Source of the DNA: JAHEJX01 sp041605955
Lineage (GTDB): Bacteria > Actinomycetota > Acidimicrobiia > Spongiisociales > UBA5794
NCBI GenBank assembly: GCA_041605955.1
Contig: JBFIXI010000003.1
Span: 50,347 to 114,346, forward strand
Length of the DNA stretch: 64,000 nt
Direction of reading: 5' to 3'
In this document: positions 18,133 to 26,950 of the stretch, piece by piece
How positions within the stretch are numbered: position 1 is the stretch's first letter
Layout of the letters: every line of letters begins with the position of its first letter
Position numbers and translations under genes: made by a program
Notes under the pieces: model-generated
What the model saw: the letters and a program-made list of their open reading frames with translations, nothing else
Database searches by the model: none
What the model was told of the DNA's origin: nothing

Positions 18133-18930
18133 TCACCGGATCCGGCCGGCGTCGGTATACACGTTGCACGAATTGTCCCGCAGAAACCCAACAACGGTCA
18201 TGCCCAACTCCTCGCCGAGCTCCACGGCCAGCGAAGAGGCGGCCGAGACTCCGGCGAGAAAGGGAATGCCGGCAACGGCCGCCTTCTGCACCATCTCGAA
18301 GCTGACCCGGCCCGAAACCAACAGAACGGTCTCGCCGATTGGCCAGCGCGAGCGGGCGACGTGGCCGACGACCTTGTCCACGGCGTTGTGACGGCCGATG
18401 TCCTCCCGCAGCGCAATCAGCTCGCCGTCGGCCGTGAACAGGGCGGCAGCATGAACCCCTCCGGTGGCGCTGAAGCCGGGCTGCGCAGCCCGCATGGCTT
18501 CGGGAAGAGCGAACAGCGTCGCCGCGGAAACCTCCGGCCCGGGCGGAGGGCGACGGGCCGCAACCCGGACAGCATCGATCGAGGCCTTGCCGCACACTCC
18601 ACACGACGACGTCGTATAGAGGTTGCGCCGGAACTGCTCCGGATCGACCACAACGCCGGGGGCCAACACCACCTGCCACCGATCCCCTTCCCCGCTGCCG
18701 GTCGACTCGATGGCGGCGATCTCATCGGGGCCCAACACGATGCCTTCGGTGATGGCGAAGCCGAGTCCCAGCTCGGCGTCGTGTCCCGGCGTGCGCATCA
18801 GCACTGCCAACGGAACCCCATCCAGCCGGAACTCGACGGGGCCCTCGGTGACCAGGACGTCGCTGGCTTCGTTGACATCGCCGGATCGGGTGAGCCGGGT
18901 GAGCCGGTGCGGAGTGGTGGGACCCTGCAT
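18133..18930 (-). CDS. fdhD: Formate dehydrogenase accessory sulfurtransferase FdhD
   Basis: 265 residues. FdhD passes sulfur from the cysteine desulfurase IscS to the molybdenum cofactor of formate dehydrogenase. The transfer loop CGVCG (Cys110, Cys113) is intact, as are the family segments DVLVTEGPVEFRLDG, ALREDIGRHNAVDKV, LLVSGRVSFEMVQKAA and FLRDNSCNVYT near the C-terminus. No formate dehydrogenase or Mo-cofactor gene is adjacent, so the client enzyme must be encoded elsewhere. Such dehydrogenases are often selenoproteins, which is relevant to the OsmC gene at 58604. Confidence 0.96.
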   Translation of the reverse strand: MQGPTTPHRLTRLTRSGDVNEASDVLVTEGPVEFRLDGVPLAVLMRTPGHDAELGLGFAITEGIVLGPDEIAAIESTGSGEGDRWQVVLAPGVVVDPEQFRRNLYTTSSCGVCGKASIDAVRVAARRPPPGPEVSAATLFALPEAMRAAQPGFSATGGVHAAALFTADGELIALREDIGRHNAVDKVVGHVARSRWPIGETVLLVSGRVSFEMVQKAAVAGIPFLAGVSAASSLAVELGEELGMTVVGFLRDNSCNVYTDAGRIR

Positions 18931-18965
18931 AGCGTGAGGTTAGGCCCCCGGTGGCTGCCGGCCCG

Positions 18966-20204
18966 CTAGAACTTCCTGATCACGAGCCCCGTCGGCACCT
19001 TGGGGCTGAACCAGGTCGACTTGGGTGGCATCACTTCGCCGCGATCCGCGATCGCCATGACGTCGGCAACCGACGCCGGATACAGCGCAAAGCTGGCAGC
19101 TGCCTCACGACGTTCCAGCTCCGCCAACCCGGCAGGACCGGGGATGTAATGGAGACGGTTGTCGGCCCGGGCGTCGGTGATGCCGAATATGGGGCCCAAG
19201 ATGAGGTCCTGGAGGAGCACGGCGTCGAGTGAGCCGCGGGGATCGTCCGGTATGTTCTCCTCACGGAAGGTGAGGCGATACCAGCGTCCTCCCATCCGCA
19301 TCGCCACCACGCCACGCCTGCGCGGACGGGCGTCCGCCGCCCAGGCGACGGAGATCTCCTCCAGCTCGGCGACTGCCTTGATCCGCTCCAGCGCGGCAGC
19401 CACGTCGAGCCCGGCGAGGTCCGTTACCGCCCGGTTGAAGCCATGGAGCGTCAGCTGGGTCTCCGCAAAGAGCACGGTGAGGATGTAGTTGTACGGCTCG
19501 TCGCCGCGATGGTTCGGATTCTCAGCCCGGCGCAACTGGCGGAGCCGAGACGCGGCGGCCGTCCGATGGTGGCCGTCGGTGATGTAAACGGCGGGGACGG
19601 CTACCAACGATTCTTCGAGCTTCCCCATAGCTTCATCTCCCGTTGCCGCCCAGAGCGTGAGCCGCGAGCCGTCGTCGGTCGTGAAGCTGCGGACTGGCTG
19701 CTGACTGCCGATCGTGGCCTTGATTGCCGTCTCGATCTCGGGCTGCGATCGGTAGGTCATCGCCACCGGGTCGGTGTGGGCACGTACCGTTCTCAGGTGG
19801 TCGAGCACCAGCTCTTCGGTTTCGGACCGGGTGTGCTCGTGGCGTTTCAGGCGTCCCGCCGCTTCCGCTTCGGTGTTGACTTCGCAGACGATGCCGGCCG
19901 CAGACACCTCCCCCGTTTCGATCATGAGCACGTAGAACGCCTGCGGCTGCGGCTCGAACACCCCGGCGTCGATCATCTCTTCGAGACGAGCGGCGGCTTG
20001 TTGATCGAACAGCGCCGGGTCGGGCCCGCCGGCGCCGGTGTCGATGGCCGACCCCACCAGGTGAAGGATGCTGGTGGGGTTGTCGGCCACGAGTTGCTGA
20101 TAGCGGTCGGCGGTGATGCTCGAGACCGGAGGTGCCACCACCTCCGCGATCAGGTCGGACCGCGGAATGTAACCGGTGAAGGGTCTGATCAGCGGACCGC
20201 TCAT
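18966..20204 (-). CDS. DUF1015 family protein
   Basis: 412 residues matching DUF1015 over its full length: PLIRPFTGYIPRSDLIAEVV and APPVSSI at the start, YITDGHHRTAAASRLRQL in the middle (a conserved GHHR motif) and MPPKSTWFSPKVPTGLVIR at the end. Function is not established; the family regularly sits beside serine-biosynthesis genes. Here its start overlaps the end of the 2-hydroxyacid dehydrogenase by 4 bp, in agreement with that pattern. Cytoplasmic. Confidence 0.93.
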   Translation of the reverse strand: MSGPLIRPFTGYIPRSDLIAEVVAPPVSSITADRYQQLVADNPTSILHLVGSAIDTGAGGPDPALFDQQAAARLEEMIDAGVFEPQPQAFYVLMIETGEVSAAGIVCEVNTEAEAAGRLKRHEHTRSETEELVLDHLRTVRAHTDPVAMTYRSQPEIETAIKATIGSQQPVRSFTTDDGSRLTLWAATGDEAMGKLEESLVAVPAVYITDGHHRTAAASRLRQLRRAENPNHRGDEPYNYILTVLFAETQLTLHGFNRAVTDLAGLDVAAALERIKAVAELEEISVAWAADARPRRRGVVAMRMGGRWYRLTFREENIPDDPRGSLDAVLLQDLILGPIFGITDARADNRLHYIPGPAGLAELERREAAASFALYPASVADVMAIADRGEVMPPKSTWFSPKVPTGLVIRKF

Positions 20205-21163
20205 CCGATCACCTGGTTGCGGACAGCGCCGGCCGCGAAGGCCGTGATGATTGCTACCACCTCATCGGCTACCGCCTGCTGCGCCTGCTCGGTGGAAGCC
20301 CCGATGTGATGGGTTCCGTAGACCCGCGGGTGTTGGGCGAACGCCGAGACGAAGGCACTGTCTGCCACGCTGGGTTCGTTGCGATAGACGTCGGTGCCAA
20401 TCCTGAGATCCTTCTCGTCGATCACTTCGAGCAGCGCCGCTTCATCGACCAGTTCACCGCGTGAAGTGTTGATGATGATGGTTCCGGGCTGGACGTAGGC
20501 GAGCAGCTCCTTGCCGATCATCCCGGTGGTGCCCGCCACGGAGGGCACGTGGAGACTGATGACGTCCACCGCGCTGAAGAGCTCTTCGAGATTGCGGACG
20601 GTGGTCACATCGAGGCGAGCCATGTACTCCAAGGCCCGCTCGCTACGTCCCGATCGGTCGACGGTGTGTACCGCCATTCCGAACGCAGCCGCCCGCTTGG
20701 CAACCTCGGTTCCGATCTCGCCGAATCCGACGATGCCGAGACTGCGCCCCTGGAGGCCCCGGGCCGCCGCGTAGCGCGTCTTGTTCCACAAACCGGCGCG
20801 CAGGTCGGCCACGTTGTCGGGAATCTTGCGGTCGATGGCGATGATGAGCCCCATGACCAGCTCAGCCACGGCCACCGCGTTTCTTCCTGGGGTGTTGCAT
20901 ACCGTCACCGAGTTGGCGGCGGCAGCTCTCAGGTCGATCGTGTTCGTGCCGGCTCCCGCCCGCACCACCAGCCGCAGCTGATGGGCCGCTTCGAGAACGG
21001 GGGCCGTCACCAGCGTGCTGCGGACCACCAGAACGTCACGGTCGGCTGCGGCTGATCCGAGCGCTGCCGTCGTCAGCTCCGGCCGGTAGTCGACCTCGTG
21101 CCCCGCGGTTGACAGCTGCTCGATTGCATCGTCGGAGAACTTGTCGGCAACGAGAATGCGCAC
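20201..21163 (-). CDS. D-2-hydroxyacid dehydrogenase, phosphoglycerate dehydrogenase-like
   Basis: 320 residues. Rossmann motif LGIVGFGEIGTEVAKR, substrate Arg in NTSRGELVDEAALLEV, Glu in RIGTDVYRNEP and the catalytic His in THHIGASTEQAQ correspond to SerA-type enzymes that oxidise 3-phosphoglycerate in serine synthesis. It lacks the C-terminal ASB/ACT regulatory domains, so it would be the short, non-feedback-regulated form. I start at the GTG at 21163 (VRILVADKFSDDAIEQL) because family members begin there and a GGGAGCAGG site precedes it; an ATG at 21205 would add 14 residues. Coupled to DUF1015. Confidence 0.88.
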   Translation of the reverse strand: MRILVADKFSDDAIEQLSTAGHEVDYRPELTTAALGSAAADRDVLVVRSTLVTAPVLEAAHQLRLVVRAGAGTNTIDLRAAAANSVTVCNTPGRNAVAVAELVMGLIIAIDRKIPDNVADLRAGLWNKTRYAAARGLQGRSLGIVGFGEIGTEVAKRAAAFGMAVHTVDRSGRSERALEYMARLDVTTVRNLEELFSAVDVISLHVPSVAGTTGMIGKELLAYVQPGTIIINTSRGELVDEAALLEVIDEKDLRIGTDVYRNEPSVADSAFVSAFAQHPRVYGTHHIGASTEQAQQAVADEVVAIITAFAAGAVRNQVIG

Positions 21164-21333
21164 GCGTCCCTGCTCCCTCGGGTCGCTGATCATGGACGGC
21201 GGCATTATGCCCGGCTCACTCTCCCTCTCCCAGCCCGGGGAATTGTCGAACCTCCGTCAATCCGCGGAATGGCTTCCGGTGCGATTGCGTTGCGGCTTCG
21301 AACACCCCTCACCAATGGCACAGGGAGTTGATG

Positions 21334-22092
21334 ATGGCCGAGACCAAGAGACGCGGCAGGGTACGGGTCGAGCCCGCACAGAAGCGGATTCGGGCGGTAA
21401 TCGCCGGCCAGACGGTGGCCGAGTCCGACAACACAGTCCTGGTTTGGGAGAAGCCCTACTACCCGACCTACTACTTCCCGGCCACCGACGTCGACACCTC
21501 GTTGCTGGCCCCGTCGGGCGAGACCAAGCGGTCGCCCAGCCGCGGCGAAGCGGATCTCCACAACATCAAGGTCGGAGACGAGCAGCGCGAGAACGCCGCT
21601 TCGTGGTTCAAGGACTCCCCTGTCGCAGAGATCGTCGATCACATCCGCCTCGATTGGCCCTCGATGGACGCTTGGTTCGAGGAAGAGGAAGAGGTGTATG
21701 TGCACGCCCGCGATCCGTATACCCGGATCGACATTCTCCCCAGCTCTAGGCACATCCGGGTCGAGGTCGACGGTGTGACCGTGGCTGAAAGCACCCAACC
21801 CCGGTTGCTCTTCGAGACGGGGCTGCCCACCCGCTACTACTTGCCAAAAGGCGATGTGGCGATGGAGCTGCTGACAGCTTCCGAGCTCGTCACGTCGTGT
21901 CCCTACAAAGGTGACGCCCACTACTACCACGTGACCGTGAACGGCACGACCCGTGAGAACATCGTCTGGTGGTATCCCTTCCCGGTTGAAGAGAGCAGCC
22001 GCGTCGCCGGCTACGTGAGCTTCTACAACGAGAAGGTCGACATCTACGTGGACGGCCAGCTCGAAGCCAAACCGAAGACGGTCTTCTCCTAA
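21334..22092 (+). CDS. DUF427 domain-containing protein, two tandem domains
   Basis: 252 residues with two DUF427 (beta-rich) domains: residues ~10-110 (RAVIAGQTVAESDNTVLVWE, YYPTYYFPATDVDTSLL) and ~125-250 (RVEVDGVTVAESTQPRLLFE, TRYYLPKGDVAMELL, CPYKGDAHYYHVTVNG). The second carries the better-conserved CPYKG motif. Function unknown. Three ATG/TTG codons lie in a row; ATG at 21334 sits 6 bp after AGGGAG and is preferred. Confidence 0.92.
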   Translation: MAETKRRGRVRVEPAQKRIRAVIAGQTVAESDNTVLVWEKPYYPTYYFPATDVDTSLLAPSGETKRSPSRGEADLHNIKVGDEQRENAASWFKDSPVAEIVDHIRLDWPSMDAWFEEEEEVYVHARDPYTRIDILPSSRHIRVEVDGVTVAESTQPRLLFETGLPTRYYLPKGDVAMELLTASELVTSCPYKGDAHYYHVTVNGTTRENIVWWYPFPVEESSRVAGYVSFYNEKVDIYVDGQLEAKPKTVFS

Positions 22093-22208
22093 GGACCGAC
22101 CCGCCCGGCACCGCGTCCAAGACGAGTACGTGCGGGTGGCGGGGATCGCCCCGGCGCCCCGCGGACGGCTCCCGCTAGATTTGCGGCAGCCGATTCGGGG
22201 TGCCTCCA

Positions 22209-23882
22209 ATGGCTCAATCGCATCCGATCTTCGCCCTCAGCGACCAGCTCGTCGATGAGATCGCCACCCTCGATCCGATCCTGGCGACCTATGCGGGAAT
22301 CTCGGGCTACGACGATCGGTGGCCGGATCTCAGCCCCGCCGGTCACCAGGCAACGCAGACGGCCTACGTCGAGATGATGCATCGCCTCGAAGCGCTGCCA
22401 CCGCCGGGGTCCAAGTGGGATCGGCTGGCAGTGGCCGCCGCCGCGACGCTGGTTCAAGAAGAGATGGACTACTACGAGCACGGCGATCACCTCATCGATC
22501 TCGACTCGATCGCGTGCCCGGCGCAGGCGATCGTCGAGACCTTCGACCACATGGATCAGAGCCGCGAAACGGGGTGGGAGGACATCTGCTCCCGCCTCGA
22601 GACGATGTCCACCGTCCTCGAGGGGTTCACCGCCACGCTGGCGATCGGAGTCGGCGCCGGTCGTAGCGTTGCGCAACGCCAGGTCGAGGCCGTCGTGACG
22701 CAGAGCCGGGCGGCAGCCTCCACCGACTCGGGTCTTGTAGCCCTGCTCGAAGAGTTCGATGCCGCCGGCACCTATCCGGCAGAGCTGGCAGCTCGGCTCC
22801 GCGCCGGGGTGTCGGCAGCCCAAGCCGCCCAATCCTCATTCGCCGACTGGCTCACCGCCCACTACCTGCCACATGCCGTCGAGAGGGACGCCGTCGGCGA
22901 GGAGCGTTATCGGCGCGCCGCTCGCAAGTACCTCGGCATGGACATCGACCCGGAGGCCACGTATGCGTGGGGATGGACCGAAGTCGCCCGACTTCGGGAA
23001 CGGATGGAGCAGGTGGCAGCGGAGATCGAGCCGGACGCCTCGATCTCGCGGGCACTCGAGATCCTCAAGTCCGATCCGGAGCGCGCCGCAGCGAGTCGCG
23101 AAGAGTTCATCGCCTTCATGGAGGCGCGCATCGCCGCAGCGCTGGCGCGCCTCGAAGGCAGCCACTTCGACGTGCCGCCTGCGATCCGCCACGTCGAAGT
23201 GAAGCTGGCCACCCCGGGGGGACCGCTGGGCGCCTATTACGTCGGACCCAGCGAAGACTTCACTCGGCCCGGCGCAGTGTGGTGGAACTTCGGGAGCAGC
23301 CCGGGCCCCTTCCCCCTGTACGACGAGGTGTCCACGCTGTATCACGAAGGCTTCCCCGGCCACCACCTCCAGGTGGGGCTGCAGCTGACACGCGCCGCCA
23401 GGCTATCGCGCCTGCATCGGCTGCTCGTCTGGGTCGCCGGGCTCGGCGAAGGGTGGGCGCTCTACGCCGAAGGGTTGATGGACCGGCTCGGCCTCCTCGA
23501 CGAGCCGGACTACGTCTTCGGGTACCTATCCGCCCAGATGTTGCGCGCCTGTCGCGTCGTCATCGACATCGGCTCCCATCTCGAGCTGCCGATCCCCGCC
23601 GATCAGCCCTTCCGCCCCGGCGAGAGCTGGACGTTCGATGTGGCCGTGGCCATGCTGGAGGAATACGCCACCCTGGAGAAGCCATACGCCGAGTCGGAGG
23701 TGACTCGATATCTCGGATGGCCGGGACAGGCCATCTCCTACAAGGTCGGCGAGCGAGAGATCCTCGATATCCGGGCCGCGCTGGAGCAGCGAGTTGGCTT
23801 CGACGAGAAACGGTTCCACGCAGATCTCCTCGAGGTCGGCCCCGTAGGGCTCGACCTGGTTCGCGAGTTGTTGCTGGGGTGA
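22209..23882 (+). CDS. DUF885 family protein (putative metallopeptidase)
   Basis: 557 residues, the normal size for DUF885. The conserved HEGFPGHH motif (His379, Glu380, His385/386) resembles a zinc site and is followed by GLGEGWALYAEGLMDRLG and, near the end, GQAISYKVGEREIL, both characteristic. No signal peptide, so intracellular here, whereas many homologues are lipoproteins. Peptidase activity is assumed from the motif and not proven for the family. ATG at 22209 is used; a GTG at 22200 is also in frame. Confidence 0.9.
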   Translation: MAQSHPIFALSDQLVDEIATLDPILATYAGISGYDDRWPDLSPAGHQATQTAYVEMMHRLEALPPPGSKWDRLAVAAAATLVQEEMDYYEHGDHLIDLDSIACPAQAIVETFDHMDQSRETGWEDICSRLETMSTVLEGFTATLAIGVGAGRSVAQRQVEAVVTQSRAAASTDSGLVALLEEFDAAGTYPAELAARLRAGVSAAQAAQSSFADWLTAHYLPHAVERDAVGEERYRRAARKYLGMDIDPEATYAWGWTEVARLRERMEQVAAEIEPDASISRALEILKSDPERAAASREEFIAFMEARIAAALARLEGSHFDVPPAIRHVEVKLATPGGPLGAYYVGPSEDFTRPGAVWWNFGSSPGPFPLYDEVSTLYHEGFPGHHLQVGLQLTRAARLSRLHRLLVWVAGLGEGWALYAEGLMDRLGLLDEPDYVFGYLSAQMLRACRVVIDIGSHLELPIPADQPFRPGESWTFDVAVAMLEEYATLEKPYAESEVTRYLGWPGQAISYKVGEREILDIRAALEQRVGFDEKRFHADLLEVGPVGLDLVRELLLG

Positions 23883-23956
23883 GCCCCGGCTCTTGAGGAG
23901 TGCCGGACGGTTGCGATCACTGCAACCGCGCCGGCCGCCGCGGGGTTTCTACAGAC

Positions 23957-24532
23957 ATGCCGACGATCACTGCCACAGGAGGAGGGTTGGCCACCACCGG
24001 GCTCACCGAACGGCTGGCAACGGACCTCGACGCGGCGTTCCCGGAGCTGGTCCTCACCTTCCAGCACCGTATCTACTCCGGCGTCCGCTCATTCGTGGGC
24101 GGGGTCGATGCCGAGGATGTGACCCAGGAGGCCTTCATCCGCGCTCATCGGGCCCTCCATTCGTACGACCGGGACCGCATCACCGCCCTCCGCTTGAGCC
24201 CGTGGCTGTGGACGATCGCCCTCAACCTGTGTCGCAACTGGGCGCGTTCCCGGTCGCGCCGGCCACAGACGGTCGAGCTCCACGTCGATCGAGCTGGGGC
24301 AGACAGCGCTGAGGATGCCGCCGTCGAGGCCGCCATGCTGGCGAGCTGGCGCCGCCGGCTGGAAGCGCTCAGCGAGGCCCAGCGCACTGCGGTCGTGCTG
24401 CGTCACGTGGTCGGCATGAGCTATCAGGACATCGCCCAAGCCACCAACCGACCGCTGGGTACCGTCAAAGCCGATGTGAGCCGCGGCCTGCGGGCGCTGC
24501 GCACCATCATCGACCAGGAGGGTTCGCCATGA
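23957..24532 (+). CDS. ECF-type sigma-70 family RNA polymerase sigma factor
   Basis: 191 residues. Region 2 (VDAEDVTQEAFIRAHRALHS, LRLSPWLWTIALNLCRNWAR) and region 4 (LSEAQRTAVVLRHVVGMSYQ then DIAQATNRPLGTVKADVSRG) are both complete. Its stop overlaps the start of an MGMT-Ada fusion by 4 bp, the position usually occupied by an anti-sigma factor gene, so this sigma factor probably answers to DNA alkylation (inference). ATG at 23957 has only a weak ribosome site; a GTG at 23900 is in frame but its GAGG is too close. Confidence 0.93.
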   Translation: MPTITATGGGLATTGLTERLATDLDAAFPELVLTFQHRIYSGVRSFVGGVDAEDVTQEAFIRAHRALHSYDRDRITALRLSPWLWTIALNLCRNWARSRSRRPQTVELHVDRAGADSAEDAAVEAAMLASWRRRLEALSEAQRTAVVLRHVVGMSYQDIAQATNRPLGTVKADVSRGLRALRTIIDQEGSP

Positions 24533-25293
24533 CCGACATCAGTGACCAGCTCAACGAGCTGGCTACTACAGCCCCGCCGGGCCTGGCGGAGAAGGTGCTG
24601 GTCGCCACCGGTGCCGGCCGGTTCTACGACACCGTCGCCGGCCCCACCGGCGACCTGGTAGTGGGATGGAGCCGTCGCGGCGTCTACGGCTTGGCTCCCG
24701 CCGATGAGCTCGACGACTTCGTCGCCCGCCACCCCAGGGCGGCTCCGCCCGTTCATGCCGAGCTGCCTCCCCAACTCCGTTCCCGCCTCGAGCGCGCCTT
24801 CGCATCCGGCAAGCTGGGATCGCTTCGGGTCGATCTGAGCGAGCTCACCGATTTCCAGCAGGCGGTGCTCCGCAAGGCGACGGAGATCCCGCCGGGCCAG
24901 CTCCGCCCTTACGGGTGGATCGCCCGGGAGATAGGCAAGCCGGGCGCCACCCGCGCTGTCGGGACGGCGCTGAACAAGAACCCGGTACCGGTTCTGATTC
25001 CGTGCCACCGCGTCGGGCGCAGCGACGGCAGTGTCGGCCGATACGCGTACGGCGAGGAGATGAAACGAGACCTGCTGCGCCATGAAGGGCTCGACCCCGA
25101 TTCCGTGGACGAGGCGGCCCAACGCGGAGTGCGCTACATCGGCAGCGCCACGACGAACATCTTCTGCCATCCGACGTGCCATCACGCCAGACGGATTCAG
25201 GAAGAGAACCGGGTCGAGCTGTCCAGCGCGGCGTCCGCCGCGGCCGCCGGATTCCGTGCCTGTCGGGCTTGTCGGCCGCCCGTGGCGGCCTAA
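24529..25293 (+). CDS. Methylated-DNA-[protein]-cysteine S-methyltransferase fused to a C-terminal Ada metal-binding domain
   Basis: 254 residues. The MGMT domain (about 80-190) has the acceptor site IPCHRV with Cys159, the helix ATRAVGTALNKNPVPVLI and the RYAYGEEMKRDLL end; it removes O6-alkyl groups from guanine. Residues ~200-250 form an Ada N-domain-like zinc site: Cys213-x3-Cys217 and Cys245-x2-Cys248 (GFRACRACRP), which in Ada accepts methyl from phosphotriesters and turns on transcription. In Ada the zinc domain is N-terminal and joined to an AraC helix-turn-helix; here the order is reversed and no DNA-binding domain is seen. The sigma factor encoded by the overlapping upstream gene could supply the transcription function. 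The start MTDISDQLNELATTAPPG has an anti-sigma-like look, but that is tentative. Confidence 0.9.
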   Translation: MTDISDQLNELATTAPPGLAEKVLVATGAGRFYDTVAGPTGDLVVGWSRRGVYGLAPADELDDFVARHPRAAPPVHAELPPQLRSRLERAFASGKLGSLRVDLSELTDFQQAVLRKATEIPPGQLRPYGWIAREIGKPGATRAVGTALNKNPVPVLIPCHRVGRSDGSVGRYAYGEEMKRDLLRHEGLDPDSVDEAAQRGVRYIGSATTNIFCHPTCHHARRIQEENRVELSSAASAAAAGFRACRACRPPVAA

Positions 25294-25354
25294 GCGCTTG
25301 AGTGGCGATTTCGGATGCCGATAGCTAGAGAAGCGATCGCCACCCCAGGGAACC

Positions 25355-26101
25355 ATGGTTCTCAAGCCACGAACCCAGCCGCGGCTCACCCTCACCGAGG
25401 CCTACCACGCCACCCAGCGATGGCTGGATCACATCGGCTTGCGCACCGTGAATATCAAGGAACCGGCCGACGGAGTCGTCGAGCTGTGGAGCAACACGCA
25501 TGTCGCTCGTATCCGCATCAACACCGGGCCGGTCAGCCAGGGCGCGGTGCTAGCGCTAATGCGAGCTGCCCAGCAGGACGGCCTCACCCCTTTGCTGTTC
25601 TCGGCGACCGGCTTCAGCAATGGCGCCGTCGGGTTCGGCGCCAGCCAGAACATCGGCCTCTTCGATCTCGGAGAGGACGGCGACATCCTGCCCATGAACA
25701 CGGTGGCCCAGCAGCTCATGCCGGAGGAGCCACTCGAACCGGCTTTCGCCACGCCCATCGAGGCGGTGGAGGCCGAAGGCCCGATCAGCTACTTCGAGGT
25801 GCCCAGCATCGATGAAACGGGCGGCGAGGTACCCCCGGTCGAGAGTGAGGTGCCGGCGGGGTGGCGGCAGTGCCCCAGCTGCGGCTCCACTCACCACCCC
25901 AGCACGCGGCTGTGTGCGTCATGCGGAATGGACCTGACGGCGCGTGCGGGTGGCGGCCAGCTGCTGGGACCCAGCGGACATCCCGCCGTGATACCCAGGC
26001 CGGCCTCGGCTGCTGGGCGCGCCGGCTCTGCGCCGGCCCCGGTCACGCTGATATGCCGCAGCTGCGGCAGCTACGACATCGAACTCGTCCGGGACGCCTG
26101 A
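25355..26101 (+). CDS. Zinc-ribbon protein with Mrr-like N-terminal domain
   Basis: 248 residues. Residues ~10-115 resemble the Mrr/REase-like fold (HVARIRINTGPVSQGAVLAL, then LTPLLFSATGFSNGAVGFGA and a final IGLFDL), but the Asp-x-Glu-x-Lys catalytic residues are not clear, so the nuclease activity may be lost. Two zinc ribbons follow: CPSCG...CASCG (about 170-190) and a half ribbon CRSCG at the C-terminus, separated by a Gly/Ala/Pro linker. No partner methylase or helicase is nearby. It is probably a nucleic-acid- or protein-binding adaptor. ATG at 25355 has a CAGGGA ribosome site. The assignment of the N-terminal domain is by eye. Confidence 0.7.
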   Translation: MVLKPRTQPRLTLTEAYHATQRWLDHIGLRTVNIKEPADGVVELWSNTHVARIRINTGPVSQGAVLALMRAAQQDGLTPLLFSATGFSNGAVGFGASQNIGLFDLGEDGDILPMNTVAQQLMPEEPLEPAFATPIEAVEAEGPISYFEVPSIDETGGEVPPVESEVPAGWRQCPSCGSTHHPSTRLCASCGMDLTARAGGGQLLGPSGHPAVIPRPASAAGRAGSAPAPVTLICRSCGSYDIELVRDA

Positions 26102-26167
26102 GGGCGGGCGGAGCGCGACATGAGCGGCTGGCGTAACCCACCAGAACCTGCCACTGTGATAGCCGCC

Positions 26168-26950
26168 ATGACGTCAACCGCCGTGTGGGACCCCGAGCAG
26201 TACTACATCTACGCCGATCTACGGCTGCGCCCGGCGCTGGAGCTGTTGAGCCGGGTCGCCGCCGAGGCTCCCGTCCTCGTTCACGACATCGGCACCGGGG
26301 CCGGCGAGATGGCCCGTCTGATGGCCAAGCGGTGGCCGGATGCGCGCGTGATCGGCTCCGACTCTTCCGAGGAGATGCTGACCAAAGCCAAAGAGGTCGA
26401 GTCTCGGGTCGAGTGGATGCTGCTCGATCTGAATGAATGGCAACCGGAGCCGGAGCACGACCTCATATACGGCAACGCCGTGCTGCACTGGTTACCCGAC
26501 CACGAGGACGTCTTCCCCCGGCTCATTGCCGGATTGCGCCCCAAGGGGGAGCTGGCCATTCAGATGCCGATGAGTTGGTGGCAGCCGATGCACGAGACCA
26601 TCCGTACCACCCTCTCCCAGCTGGGGACTCCGCAGGGAGACCGCCTCGCTCAGACGATGTCGACCCCGAACGTGGGCCAACCGACGGACTACTACAAGAT
26701 TCTGCGACCCATCGTTTCCGAGCTCGACATCTGGGAGACGACGTATCTGCAGATGCTCAGCGGGGAGGACCCGGTATTCGAATGGGTCAGCGGCAGCATC
26801 CTGCGCCCCGTATTCAGTCAGCTGCCCCCGCCCGATGTCGAGCGGTTCGTGGCCGAGTGCAAGCTCAGACTGCGCGCCGCCTACCCCCGGCAGCCCGACG
26901 GGACCACCCTGTTCAGCTTCCGGCGACTCTTCATCGTGGCCCGGCGGTGA
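26168..26950 (+). CDS. Trans-aconitate 2-methyltransferase-like SAM-dependent methyltransferase
   Basis: 260 residues. The opening WDPEQYYIYADLRLRPALEL, SAM motif VHDIGTGAGEMARLMA, YGNAVLHWLPDHEDVFPRL and IQMPMSWWQPMHE are the hallmark segments of Tam, which methylates trans-aconitate and protects aconitase. Length agrees with the family. The start at 26168 is chosen from alignment to family starts; an ATG at 26120 would add 16 residues. The following acyltransferase gene starts within its stop codon (GTGA). Confidence 0.87.
   Translation: MTSTAVWDPEQYYIYADLRLRPALELLSRVAAEAPVLVHDIGTGAGEMARLMAKRWPDARVIGSDSSEEMLTKAKEVESRVEWMLLDLNEWQPEPEHDLIYGNAVLHWLPDHEDVFPRLIAGLRPKGELAIQMPMSWWQPMHETIRTTLSQLGTPQGDRLAQTMSTPNVGQPTDYYKILRPIVSELDIWETTYLQMLSGEDPVFEWVSGSILRPVFSQLPPPDVERFVAECKLRLRAAYPRQPDGTTLFSFRRLFIVARR

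Noticed and set aside
26437..26946. N-terminal extension of the acyltransferase
   Set aside because: Arg/Ala-rich shadow of the methyltransferase gene; start GTG at 26947 overlaps the stop in the usual way.
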